5,671 nucleotides of DNA from Bacteroidia bacterium (GCA_009930445.1 RZYD01000162.1:1-5671); one strand, 5' to 3'. Positions 1-4,084 are shown, numbered from the stretch's first letter. The notes: generated by a model from the sequence alone, not told the origin. Numbers and translations are program-made.

Positions 1-34
1 ATTATATATATTATTATATATTATTATATATATG
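1..34. repeat. AT-only tandem repeat
   Basis: The first 33 bases are only A and T, and a 10-base unit (TTATTATATA) repeats exactly at 11-20 and 21-30, with a near copy before it. Such DNA melts easily and could be a promoter-proximal or origin-like unwinding stretch, but nothing next to it identifies a role. It may continue beyond the window edge. Confidence 0.6.
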
Positions 35-171
35 ATAAAAAAATAATAGCAGAAGCCGAAACTATTAAACCAACAAGCACAAAATGTTTGACAGAGAATC
101 TTCCAGTTGAAAATAAACCATATTCTAAAAAATCAATTCTAAGAGAGTTTAGACATCATCCCAGACAATGA
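1..171 (+). CDS. possible C-terminal end of a plus-strand gene, cut by the window edge
   Basis: One plus-strand frame is open from base 1 to a TGA at 169-171, with no in-frame ATG, so it could only be the tail of a gene starting to the left. From about codon 12 the peptide looks protein-like and is basic at the end (...SILREFRHHPRQ). The first 11 codons are only Ile and Tyr because they lie in the AT repeat, which argues against a real gene. If real, it would converge on the minus-strand gene 275-682 and overlap the left arm of inverted repeat E1. It may equally be a chance open frame in AT-rich DNA. Confidence 0.25.
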   Translation: MIYIIIYYYIYDKKIIAEAETIKPTSTKCLTENLPVENKPYSKKSILREFRHHPRQ

Positions 172-201
172 ATCGTTTTTCTCTTAAAACCCTCTTAGAA
201 T
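136..201. repeat. inverted-repeat element E1
   Basis: Perfect 10-bp inverted arms (ATTCTAAGAG at 136-145, CTCTTAGAAT at 192-201) enclose exactly 46 bases. Elements E2 and E3 near 3.4 and 3.7 kb have near-identical arms (TTCTAAGCG core) and also exactly 46 bases inside. Only the TTAAAAC just before the right arm is shared inside the loop. It lies downstream of minus-strand gene 275-682, and a T-rich run follows on that strand (complement of 126-133), so it might also end that transcript, although the loop is long for a normal terminator. Confidence 0.6.
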
Positions 202-274
202 CAATCCTAACGCAAATGAGCAATGGTTTACAATGTATTCTGGATGTGTGTTTCGTGAATCAGAATCAAGAATG

Positions 275-682
275 TTAGGTTGTTTGATCTTCCAGCTTAT
301 TTGTCCATTCCAGATTGGCAATAGCTTTAGCCAAAGAAGAGATTTCCTGTTTGAGTTTTTTCTCAGCATAAGCAGAGAAATCAGACATTCTAAGATTTGC
401 CTCAAGGCTCTGGCAAGACATACTCCATTGGTCGTATAGCGTAAAATTATCACAACATGGCGCATTATCGTGTGGTTTAACGCCCCAATCAATTGGACAC
501 ATCAAACAATCTTTAAGCTTTTTACCACCATCGCTTGTTATATAACAAGCGAAACAAAGATACGGGATATGTTCATTAATACCATCAAATCCAGGCCAAT
601 CAATTTTATCAGAGCCAGGATGCTCCGACAACCACATCCACATTTCATAGTGGTATTTTTTGCATTCATCAAAAGTAAGCAT
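275..682 (-). CDS. cysteine-rich small protein, probable zinc binder, function unknown
   Basis: The product is 135 residues. The N-terminal half is aromatic-rich (HYEMWMWL near 11-18, DWPGF near 28-32). It is followed by CxxC at 43-46, CxxC at 59-62, a CC pair at 76-77 and single cysteines at 7 and 90, a pattern that fits metal binding. Residues 103-127 look like one amphipathic helix. From memory this layout (WxWL, then spaced CxxC pairs and a CP.xWG segment) occurs in small unassigned tailed-phage proteins; no function is claimed. The start is set by GGAG seven bases before the ATG. That GGAG lies inside repeat R1, so the repeat provides the ribosome binding site. The strong terminator of gene 752-1282 lies just 36 bases upstream, leaving room only for a promoter within R1 or for read-through. 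The gene itself is sound; its role is not known. Confidence 0.85.
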   Translation of the reverse strand: MLTFDECKKYHYEMWMWLSEHPGSDKIDWPGFDGINEHIPYLCFACYITSDGGKKLKDCLMCPIDWGVKPHDNAPCCDNFTLYDQWSMSCQSLEANLRMSDFSAYAEKKLKQEISSLAKAIANLEWTNKLEDQTT

Positions 683-684
683 GG

Positions 685-716
685 GTCATCTCCATTAAGC
701 CGCGATGAAGGCTATT
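685..716 (-). repeat. 32-bp hairpin repeat, copy R1
   Basis: This is one of four 32-bp copies, all in the same orientation. On the plus strand the core is TCATCKC, nine bases (YATTAARCC), GCGATGA, then AGGCTATT. Here the left arm reads TCATCTC, so the 7-bp stem has one mismatch. It lies between the terminator of gene 752-1282 and the start of gene 275-682. The bases that differ from R3 convert AATAGCGATGAC (minus strand) to AATGGAGATGAC and so create the Shine-Dalgarno of gene 275-682. Confidence 0.85.
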
Positions 717-717
717 T

Positions 718-743
718 AAAAAAAGGGGGGTTGTTAACCCCCC
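718..743 (-). terminator. intrinsic terminator of gene 752-1282
   Basis: An 8-bp G/C-rich stem (GGGGGGTT at 725-732 pairing with AACCCCCC at 736-743, loop of 3) begins 8 bases after the stop codon. On the minus strand it is followed by seven consecutive T (complement of 718-724). This is a textbook rho-independent terminator. Confidence 0.92.
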
Positions 744-751
744 CATTGTTC

Positions 752-1282
752 CTAACGCTTCGAAACCTTGATCCTCATTCCGCCCTTCTGCAATTCGGGA
801 CAGAACGAATACTTCTGTCCGTCAATCTTCCCGATCACGTCCAGATCTCCCATAACCCCAAAATCCTTCTTAAAAGGACGTGCCTTGGGGCGATAAGACA
901 CCTCTACGGGCTTCTTCAGATCAACCACGCACGTGATCATCTGGAGCGTACCAGAAAGCTCGTATTTGTATTCCGTGGGCGGATACTTCTCCTCCAACGT
1001 CTTCACATTGTCCATATTGAACAGCGTGGCCGTGAACACAGGCTTCTGCGTTTTTGGGAAAACTCCCTTCCTTCCAAGATTTTCTTCGCACAGAACCCCG
1101 TCCCCGACACGGGCCACGATGTCATCCGTGCCAACGTAAATGTTAGCACAATGCTTGTCGTGCTTCTTCTTGTCCTGTCCAATAAATCCACGGGGATCGG
1201 CAATGCGCTTGATGTCGTCCAGAATGGATTCCATGGTCAGTGAATCAGACATTGGGGCGAAGGGGGCGATCTTGGTCTTCAT
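752..1282 (-). CDS. 176-residue protein of unknown function, higher G+C than its surroundings
   Basis: I do not recognise this protein. It has no clear membrane segment or signal peptide. It is basic (KTKIAPF near the start, KVSKR at the end), has a run of lysines and histidines near residues 38-44 and four scattered cysteines. Its second half (about 85-176) alternates short hydrophobic and charged stretches, as in a beta-rich fold. The start is ATG at 1282, with AAGGAG at 1290-1295 as ribosome binding site; an upstream in-frame ATG at 1300 overlaps that site and is unlikely to be used. It is transcribed alone: promoter at 1346-1374, a leader of about 57 nt with a 5' hairpin, and a strong terminator. 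Bases 781-840 are 31/60 G+C against 17/60 at 3841-3900 in another gene, and the codons favour C/G in third position, which suggests a separate origin. Confidence 0.9.
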   Translation of the reverse strand: MKTKIAPFAPMSDSLTMESILDDIKRIADPRGFIGQDKKKHDKHCANIYVGTDDIVARVGDGVLCEENLGRKGVFPKTQKPVFTATLFNMDNVKTLEEKYPPTEYKYELSGTLQMITCVVDLKKPVEVSYRPKARPFKKDFGVMGDLDVIGKIDGQKYSFCPELQKGGMRIKVSKR

Positions 1283-1296
1283 GTGAAAATCTCCTT

Positions 1297-1335
1297 GCAT
1301 GGGGTTGTTAATGTTATTTTATTTGTTTCCCATGC
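1297..1335 (-). promoter_or_regulatory. 5'-end hairpin in the leader of gene 752-1282
   Basis: On the minus strand GCATGGG (complement of 1329-1335) can pair perfectly with CCCATGC (complement of 1297-1303) around a 25-base A-rich loop. The predicted transcript start is near 1339, so the stem would sit at the very 5' end of the mRNA. Its 3' arm ends just before the Shine-Dalgarno at 1290-1295. This could protect the 5' end from decay or set translation level; the function is inferred. Confidence 0.5.
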
Positions 1336-1345
1336 GATTGATTGC

Positions 1346-1374
1346 ATTATAACAAGTCTTATCTCTATGTCGAA
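1346..1374 (-). promoter_or_regulatory. sigma70-like promoter for gene 752-1282
   Basis: On the minus strand a perfect -10 box TATAAT (complement of 1346-1351) lies 17 bases after TTCGAC (complement of 1369-1374), which matches TTGACA in three of six positions. Expected transcript start is about 1339. The three 11-bp tandem repeats at 1382-1414 lie directly upstream. Confidence 0.7.
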
Positions 1375-1381
1375 TGTTTTA

Positions 1382-1414
1382 TATATCATCGCTATATCAT
1401 CGCTACGTCATCGC
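1382..1414. repeat. three 11-bp tandem repeats fused to R2
   Basis: TATATCATCGC occurs at 1382-1392 and 1393-1403, followed by TACGTCATCGC at 1404-1414, head to tail without gaps. The last copy is also the left arm of repeat R2, so the TCATCGC arm of R has been amplified three times. The block sits 8 bp upstream of the -35 box of the promoter for gene 752-1282, a usual place for an activator or repressor array. Confidence 0.8.
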
Positions 1415-1438
1415 TATTAAGCCGCAATGAAGGCTATT
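1407..1438 (-). repeat. 32-bp hairpin repeat, copy R2
   Basis: Same family and orientation as R1. The left arm is TCATCGC and the right arm GCAATGA, leaving one mismatch in the stem. It begins 8 bases past the stop of gene 1447-1701 (minus-strand sense), after a short T run (GGATTTTT). No other clear terminator is visible for that gene. Confidence 0.85.
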
Positions 1439-1446
1439 AAAAATCC

Positions 1447-1701
1447 TTAACAATACGATTCGATAACAAGGCAGCGTCTACGTCTATCCTTGGACAAAGA
1501 GTGTACTCTATCTAACGCCTTCTCAATGGAGTTAATCTTCTCAAAACGGACAGCCTCATAGCCGCATTCATGATTGTAAAGATTCATCCAGTCTGGAAGT
1601 GCATCTGCATCTCCAAGCATTTCTATTACTTCATCAACATGGATAATACGGGTATTCTTAAACTCATGTCCAAAAATGTGTTCGGGGGTCAGATTCTTCA
1701 T
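1447..1701 (-). CDS. 84-residue protein of unknown function
   Basis: I do not recognise this protein. It is soluble-looking, with an acidic middle (HVDEVIEMLGDADALPDW, about 21-38) and a basic patch KDRRRR at 71-76 near the C-terminus, which could contact nucleic acid; that is only a guess from charge. It ends in cysteine. The frame is open further upstream, but the start is ATG at 1701 because AGGAGG lies right before it with 4 bases between, and because the promoter at 1739-1766 would place the transcript start near 1732, after the earlier ATG codons. It has its own promoter, just past the stop of gene 1775-2002, so it is not dependent on that gene. Confidence 0.85.
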   Translation of the reverse strand: MKNLTPEHIFGHEFKNTRIIHVDEVIEMLGDADALPDWMNLYNHECGYEAVRFEKINSIEKALDRVHSLSKDRRRRCLVIESYC

Positions 1702-1738
1702 AATTCCTCCTATTGTGTTAAATGTTTCTTGTATAAAC

Positions 1739-1766
1739 ACAATATGAGGTATTATATTCATTGCAA
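1739..1766 (-). promoter_or_regulatory. promoter of gene 1447-1701 (shared class, copy A)
   Basis: On the minus strand TTGCAA (1761-1766) is followed after 16 bases by TATTGT (1739-1744). The same boxes and spacing occur before genes 2288-2617 and 4456-4761. The spacer centre (plus strand GTAT) is shared, but the palindromic arms of the other two are not kept here. The leader contains ACAAGAAACA, as does the leader of gene 4456-4761. Confidence 0.65.
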
Positions 1767-1774
1767 CAGGTATT

Positions 1775-2002
1775 TTATTTTTTACACAGAACAAAAACCT
1801 GTTGTATCAAGTACATTGTCATACAGACACACAATGCAAAACCCAACCAACAAATACCACCATATACTTCATTCAATCCATTTTTACCATATTCTGCCAC
1901 AAGCATGGCCATGTTATACGCCTTATATCCACCATAAATACAGGCATAAGAACATGCAATCAAATACAGCGCATTAACACTTTTCAGCACAACATTATAC
2001 AT
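1775..2002 (-). CDS. 75-residue membrane protein, function unknown
   Basis: The product has two hydrophobic segments, about residues 8-35 (interrupted by GGYKAYN) and 46-73, joined by a short polar loop (EYGKNGLNEV, about 37-46), and it ends in two lysines. This fits a small hairpin-type inner membrane protein. Cysteines are frequent (17, 21, 51, 58, 60, 73). Size and topology would suit a small phage membrane protein such as a holin, an exclusion factor or a toxin, but no motif supports one of these over another and no lysis gene is adjacent. The start is ATG at 2002 with AGGAG about 6 bases upstream. Its leader is repeat L1, a relative of which (L2) is found without a gene near 3.1 kb. Confidence 0.82.
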   Translation of the reverse strand: MYNVVLKSVNALYLIACSYACIYGGYKAYNMAMLVAEYGKNGLNEVYGGICWLGFALCVCMTMYLIQQVFVLCKK

Positions 2003-2010
2003 GGCAAACT

Positions 2011-2054
2011 CCTATATGAGTAAAACCCAACGGAACTTTTCCAGAATTAAAACT
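2011..2054 (-). promoter_or_regulatory. leader of gene 1775-2002, repeat L1
   Basis: This stretch upstream of the membrane-protein gene resembles 3109-3150 (L2). Both carry, on the plus strand, CCTATA, AAAACC, AACGGRACTTTTC and GGAAT-like blocks in the same order with small gaps. In L1 the CCTATA end supplies the AGGAG of the ribosome binding site. No clear -35/-10 pair with fixed spacing is shared by the two copies, so this is a conserved leader rather than a proven promoter. Confidence 0.5.
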
Positions 2055-2074
2055 CCACTTCCGATTCAGCACAC

Positions 2075-2218
2075 TCATCTGGAATAAATACAACATTCTA
2101 CGCGGCCAAGAATATATTCAACTTTAGAGTTACGAGATGTCGCGACACCCTCATTAAAATAAACAACCATGTCCGTAAAACAAATACCGAAACCATCAAT
2201 ATATCCGTTAATGGTTTG
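2075..2218 (-). pseudogene. truncated reading frame next to repeat R3
   Basis: One minus-strand frame is open for 47 codons. It starts exactly at the edge of R3, whose last bases give the in-frame stop TGA, and it ends at TGA 2075-2077. The peptide (INGYIDGFGICFTDMVVYF...) looks like a genuine protein and uses codons such as GGT, GTT, CGT and GAA. The first ATG is internal (2170) and has no Shine-Dalgarno. The simplest reading is that the 5' part was lost when the sequence carrying R3 and the terminator came to lie next to it. A short gene using a rare start codon cannot be excluded. Confidence 0.4.
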
Positions 2219-2249
2219 TCATCGCTATTAAGCCGCGATGAAGGCTATT
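2218..2249 (-). repeat. 32-bp hairpin repeat, copy R3
   Basis: This is the copy with a perfect stem and the most typical sequence: TCATCGC at 2219-2225 pairs with GCGATGA at 2235-2241 around nine bases (TATTAAGCC). It follows the terminator of gene 2288-2617 with only three bases between, as R1 follows the terminator of gene 752-1282. Confidence 0.88.
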
Positions 2250-2252
2250 AAA

Positions 2253-2281
2253 ATAGGGTCTGGACAATCTCCAGACCCTAT
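2253..2281 (-). terminator. intrinsic terminator of gene 2288-2617
   Basis: A perfect 12-bp stem (2253-2264 with 2270-2281, arms ATAGGGTCTGGA and complement, loop CAATC) starts 6 bases after the stop codon. On the minus strand it runs into TTTTAATAGCC, so the T-run merges with repeat R3. Confidence 0.9.
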
Positions 2282-2287
2282 ATAAAA

Positions 2288-2617
2288 TTATCTTTCGTGA
2301 TAAGGAATCAAAGTCCAAAGCCTGTCTTCCTCTTCGACAATCTCGTAATAGGGTCTATCAATTTCTTCTTCCTCGTCATCAAACTCGCAATAAACAAGAA
2401 AATCACGATCAGACAGATAGGCACAAAAATTCAAATGTTCAATCGGATTTTTAGAGCCCTTCTCTTTAATCATCTCACTAAAAGCCTCGGTCACATCCTC
2501 ATAAATACGATCCAACATTTTATCTGAAAGAAAAAACATCCCATAGATTCCAAGTGTGTCATCAAGCACGTCATTCATCTCGGAACAAATCGCTTCTTTC
2601 AACTCGGCCTTGTTCAT
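2288..2617 (-). CDS. 109-residue acidic protein of unknown function
   Basis: I do not recognise this protein. The first 55 residues look helical, with regular acidic and hydrophobic spacing (MLDRIYEDVTEAFSEMI at about 34-50). The C-terminal part is strongly acidic: residues 79-87 include DDEEEEID and 95-98 include EEED. It ends in a short aromatic and basic tail (LWTLIPYHER). Small, very acidic phage proteins often act as DNA mimics or bind host basic proteins; that is only a possibility from charge. The start is ATG at 2617 with GGAGGAG three bases upstream; the earlier in-frame ATG at 2629 overlaps this site and is rejected. It is a monocistronic unit with promoter B (2661-2688) and the terminator at 2253-2281. 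Confidence 0.88.
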   Translation of the reverse strand: MNKAELKEAICSEMNDVLDDTLGIYGMFFLSDKMLDRIYEDVTEAFSEMIKEKGSKNPIEHLNFCAYLSDRDFLVYCEFDDEEEEIDRPYYEIVEEEDRLWTLIPYHER

Positions 2618-2660
2618 AATCTCCTCCATCTTGTTAAATTTTCAAAATCCCAATAAGAAG

Positions 2661-2688
2661 ACAATATGGAGTATTCCATGTAATGCAA
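2661..2688 (-). promoter_or_regulatory. promoter of gene 2288-2617 (shared class, copy B)
   Basis: On the minus strand TTGCAT (2683-2688), a 16-bp spacer and TATTGT (2661-2666). The spacer holds an inverted repeat, ATGGA/TCCAT around GTAT (2666-2679). Layout and centre match copy C at 4811-4838. An operator inside the spacer would block polymerase or be read by a dedicated factor. Confidence 0.68.
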
Positions 2689-2721
2689 CAAAAAAAATCA
2701 AACATTTTCCAAGGTGTTTGA

Positions 2722-3064
2722 CAGTCGTAAAAACTTGAAGTTTTATTTTTGGAATCTTTCGAATCACACACGGGGGATAATTAACTAAGTATCTGAATTT
2801 ATTGAAGCGGCATTTTTCGACAATTTTTCTTCCTTTGTCCAAAACTTCAAGTTTTAAGCAAAGTAATTTTTCAAAATCAAAATAAATGGTAAAAACCGTT
2901 GGAAAAACCGTTGGATCAGTTGAAAAAACTTCAAGTTTTTTGGCTCGTACTTTTTGAATCACACACCGGAGAATAGTCATCCACCCAAGCATAAGTGTCT
3001 GATTTTATTAAACCGACCATGAAATCCAACACCCGTTGGATGAGTTGAAAAAACTTGCAGTTTT
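2722..3064. repeat. degenerate tandem repeats built on AAAACTT/AAGTTTT palindromes
   Basis: Four palindromes of the form AAAACTTSAAGTTTT lie at 2730-2744, 2841-2855, 2923-2941 (extended to 9-bp arms) and 3050-3064 (one imperfect). Around them a longer unit of about 195 bp repeats: GAATCACACAC followed by GGRGAATAR-like and AAGTRTCTGAWTTTATTRAA blocks appears after the first and third palindromes, and CCGTTGGATSAGTTG precedes the third and fourth. Inside, a 12-mer (AAAAACCGTTGG) is perfectly doubled at 2891-2914, and a 7-bp hairpin lies at 3024-3041. Two overlapping minus-strand open frames run through it (2642-2992 and 2977-3183) and give repeated peptides (KLEVFST/KLQVFST, RFNKIRHL/RFNKFRYL), but they lack ribosome binding sites and look like a by-product of the repeat. 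Confidence 0.7.
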
Positions 3065-3108
3065 AGCCAAAGGAATAGGTCGGTTTTACCGATATTGGTA
3101 CAACTTAT

Positions 3109-3150
3109 CCTATAGGTCAAAACCAACGGGACTTTTCTGGGAATAAACCA
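3109..3150 (-). repeat. orphan leader repeat L2
   Basis: This is a relative of the leader of gene 1775-2002 (L1, 2011-2054), in the same orientation but without a gene behind it. After the TATAGGA block the minus strand runs into a small hairpin (TCGGT/ACCGA, 3080-3092) and the AAAACTT repeats. It is best read as the remains of a lost or displaced gene unit. The palindromic terminator at 3163-3190 lies directly upstream on that strand. Confidence 0.45.
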
Positions 3151-3162
3151 ACCAGTAACAAA

Positions 3163-3190
3163 AAACCCTATGGAATATTCCATAGGGTTT
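3163..3190 (-). terminator. 28-bp perfect palindrome, probable terminator
   Basis: Arms of 14 bp (AAACCCTATGGAAT and its complement) form a perfect palindrome. On the minus strand the stem runs into TTTTTTG, giving a U-tract; on the plus strand only TTTAATGG follows. It therefore suits minus-strand termination, although no minus-strand gene is visible just upstream of it. As DNA it could also be a protein-binding site. Confidence 0.65.
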
Positions 3191-3214
3191 AATGGTCTGA
3201 TGTGTAGATTTTAT

Positions 3215-3246
3215 GTCATCGCCATTAAACCGCGATGAAGGTTATT
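3215..3246 (-). repeat. 32-bp hairpin repeat, copy R4
   Basis: A fourth R copy: TCATCGC (3216-3222) and GCGATGA (3232-3238) pair perfectly, with CATTAAACC as the loop and AGGTTATT as the tail. Unlike R1-R3 it is not next to a recognisable gene. It lies between the palindromic terminator and the E2 region. The 86 bases that follow (3247-3332) show no gene; a weak 5-bp inverted repeat (CCAGA/TCTGG) is the only structure I see there. Confidence 0.85.
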
Positions 3247-3332
3247 GCCATTATCAACACCCCAGACCAAAACGTGATAAAACACATCTGGCAGACTTAT
3301 TCTCAGCCATCAAGGTAAAATATCAAAAATAT

Positions 3333-3430
3333 GCTATTAAACCTGCCCCATATTTCGATTCTAAGCGCCTCAAAACAATTTTTGGTATATTGACCCGTCT
3401 TTCCAATTTAAAACGCTTAGAATCGATATT
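3333..3430. repeat. 98-bp repeat E2 with inverted arms
   Basis: This is identical to 3666-3763 (E3) at 87 of 98 positions. Perfect 13-bp arms (TCGATTCTAAGCG at 3355-3367 and complement at 3414-3426) enclose 46 bases. TATT flanks it on both sides (3351-3354 and 3427-3430), which could be a target duplication. The first 11 bases, GCTATTAAACC, match the loop region of the R repeats. Confidence 0.85.
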
Positions 3431-3448
3431 ATCTACAACTATTTAAAA

Positions 3449-3503
3449 TATAAAAAGAAAATCCCACCTAGAACGGAGATTATCATATATTCTAGGTGGG
3501 ATT
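3449..3503 (-). terminator. intrinsic terminator of the candidate small RNA
   Basis: A perfect 14-bp stem (AATCCCACCTAGAA at 3460-3473 with its complement at 3490-3503, loop of 16) is followed on the minus strand by TTTTCTTTTTA (complement of 3449-3459). On the plus strand no T-run follows, so its direction is clear. Confidence 0.85.
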
Positions 3504-3597
3504 GGCCGATACACTATCAATCTAGCTACTTCACGATATTACGAGTATCGCTTCGCTAGACCGTACTCGGATTAAGTACATGTAATCTTGTGCTACC
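3449..3597 (-). ncRNA. candidate structured small RNA, about 149 nt
   Basis: A promoter (3604-3632) and a strong intrinsic terminator (3449-3503) on the minus strand frame about 95 bases with no reading frame but clear pairing. The segments are GTACT/AGTAC around seven bases, then TCTAGC/GCTAGA enclosing a second stem CGATA/TATCG with the 7-base loop CTCGTAA. That loop looks like an anticodon loop (T in second position, CGT in the middle, then A), but no acceptor or T arm can be built, so it is not a tRNA. The unit sits exactly between repeats E2 and E3, as if carried with them. Function is unknown; a regulatory or decoy RNA is possible. Confidence 0.55.
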
Positions 3598-3603
3598 GCG
3601 AAA

Positions 3604-3632
3604 ATTATATAAAATGATTGTTGCGAATGCCA
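3604..3632 (-). promoter_or_regulatory. promoter of the candidate small RNA
   Basis: On the minus strand a perfect TATAAT (complement of 3604-3609) lies 17 bases after TGGCAT (complement of 3627-3632). TGGCAT differs by one base from the TTGCAT box of the shared promoter class. No ribosome binding site or start codon follows, which supports a non-coding transcript starting near 3597. Confidence 0.6.
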
Positions 3633-3665
3633 TAACAAAATAAAAAACAAAATGTTAAAATAATG

Positions 3666-3763
3666 GCCATTAAACCACGCTCTAATTTCGATTCTAAGCG
3701 CATCAAAATAATTTTTGGTATATTGACCAGTCTTTTCAATTTAAAACGCTTAGAATCGATATT
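3666..3763. repeat. 98-bp repeat E3 with inverted arms
   Basis: The partner of E2, offset by exactly 333 bp. Perfect 13-bp arms (3688-3700 and 3747-3759) again enclose 46 bases. In the 76 bases from the left arm onward there are four differences from E2, and all four would change an amino acid in the one open plus-strand frame. That is not the pattern of a conserved protein, so the element is kept as DNA or RNA. Confidence 0.85.
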
Positions 3764-3779
3764 CTATCAAAAGACATAT

Positions 3780-4076
3780 CTATTCAGCTTCAAAATCACC
3801 AGTGTTTGTCTTCAATCCACATCTCTTTCTGTTCATGTCAGAAAAGAGCATTTTGGTCTTGTTAGATATCCCCAGTTTAATATTATAATTAAAACCAATC
3901 AATTCACAGTTACAAAGAGAACACGCCTCTGGGTATTCTGAATGTATCCTGGGCATCTTCTCTATCGCGTACTTAAACATCCCAGAATGATATTCTGTTT
4001 CTTCAACGGACTCTTTAAACAAGAGTCCATCATAACATGTGGTAAGAATATTCTTACAATGTTCACAGACAAGCAT
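3780..4076 (-). CDS. 98-residue protein with two CxxC pairs, probable zinc ribbon
   Basis: The product has CxxC at residues 4-7 and CxxC at 52-55, plus cysteines at 14, 57 and 86. Two CxxC knuckles separated by about 45 residues are typical of zinc-ribbon folds, which bind nucleic acid or protein partners; which applies here cannot be told. The C-terminal third is basic (NKTKMLFSDMNRKRC). The start is ATG at 4076 with GGAGG just upstream. It lies 8 bases after the stop of gene 4085-4348 and has no promoter of its own, so the two form an operon. Base composition is low in G+C (17 of 60 in 3841-3900). No terminator follows directly; E3 lies 17 bases beyond the stop. Confidence 0.87.
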   Translation of the reverse strand: MLVCEHCKNILTTCYDGLLFKESVEETEYHSGMFKYAIEKMPRIHSEYPEACSLCNCELIGFNYNIKLGISNKTKMLFSDMNRKRCGLKTNTGDFEAE

Positions 4077-4084
4077 GTGACCTC

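Noticed and set aside
184..492. Minus-strand open frame of 102 codons
   Set aside because: It overlaps gene 275-682 in another frame and lacks a Shine-Dalgarno; the cysteine-rich gene has a clear one.
470..1243. Long plus-strand open frame of 257 codons
   Set aside because: It is antisense to two well-supported genes with ribosome sites and crosses the terminator and repeat R1; no start signal of its own.
2642..3183. Two minus-strand open frames of 116 and 68 codons
   Set aside because: No Shine-Dalgarno, different frames, and peptides that only mirror the tandem DNA repeat; promoter B of gene 2288-2617 lies inside the first.
685..3246. R repeats as true integron attC sites
   Set aside because: The expected attC core triplets and two-box arms are not present, and no integrase is in the window; only the layout is similar.
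685..3246. R repeats as single-subunit phage RNA polymerase promoters
   Set aside because: They contain a hairpin and lack any known promoter core, and most genes here have separate sigma70-like promoters; it cannot be fully excluded without transcript mapping.
3517..3592. tRNA-like folds on both strands (5-bp stems with 7-base loops; CTCGTAA loop resembling a Thr anticodon loop)
   Set aside because: No 7-bp acceptor stem, no D arm and no T-loop consensus could be placed at the right distances on either strand.
3333..3941. Plus-strand reading frames in E2 and E3 encoding similar peptides (FDSKR..IFGILT..NLKRLES)
   Set aside because: All four base differences within the arm-to-arm part change the amino acid, there is no ribosome binding site, and the frames lie on inverted-repeat DNA.
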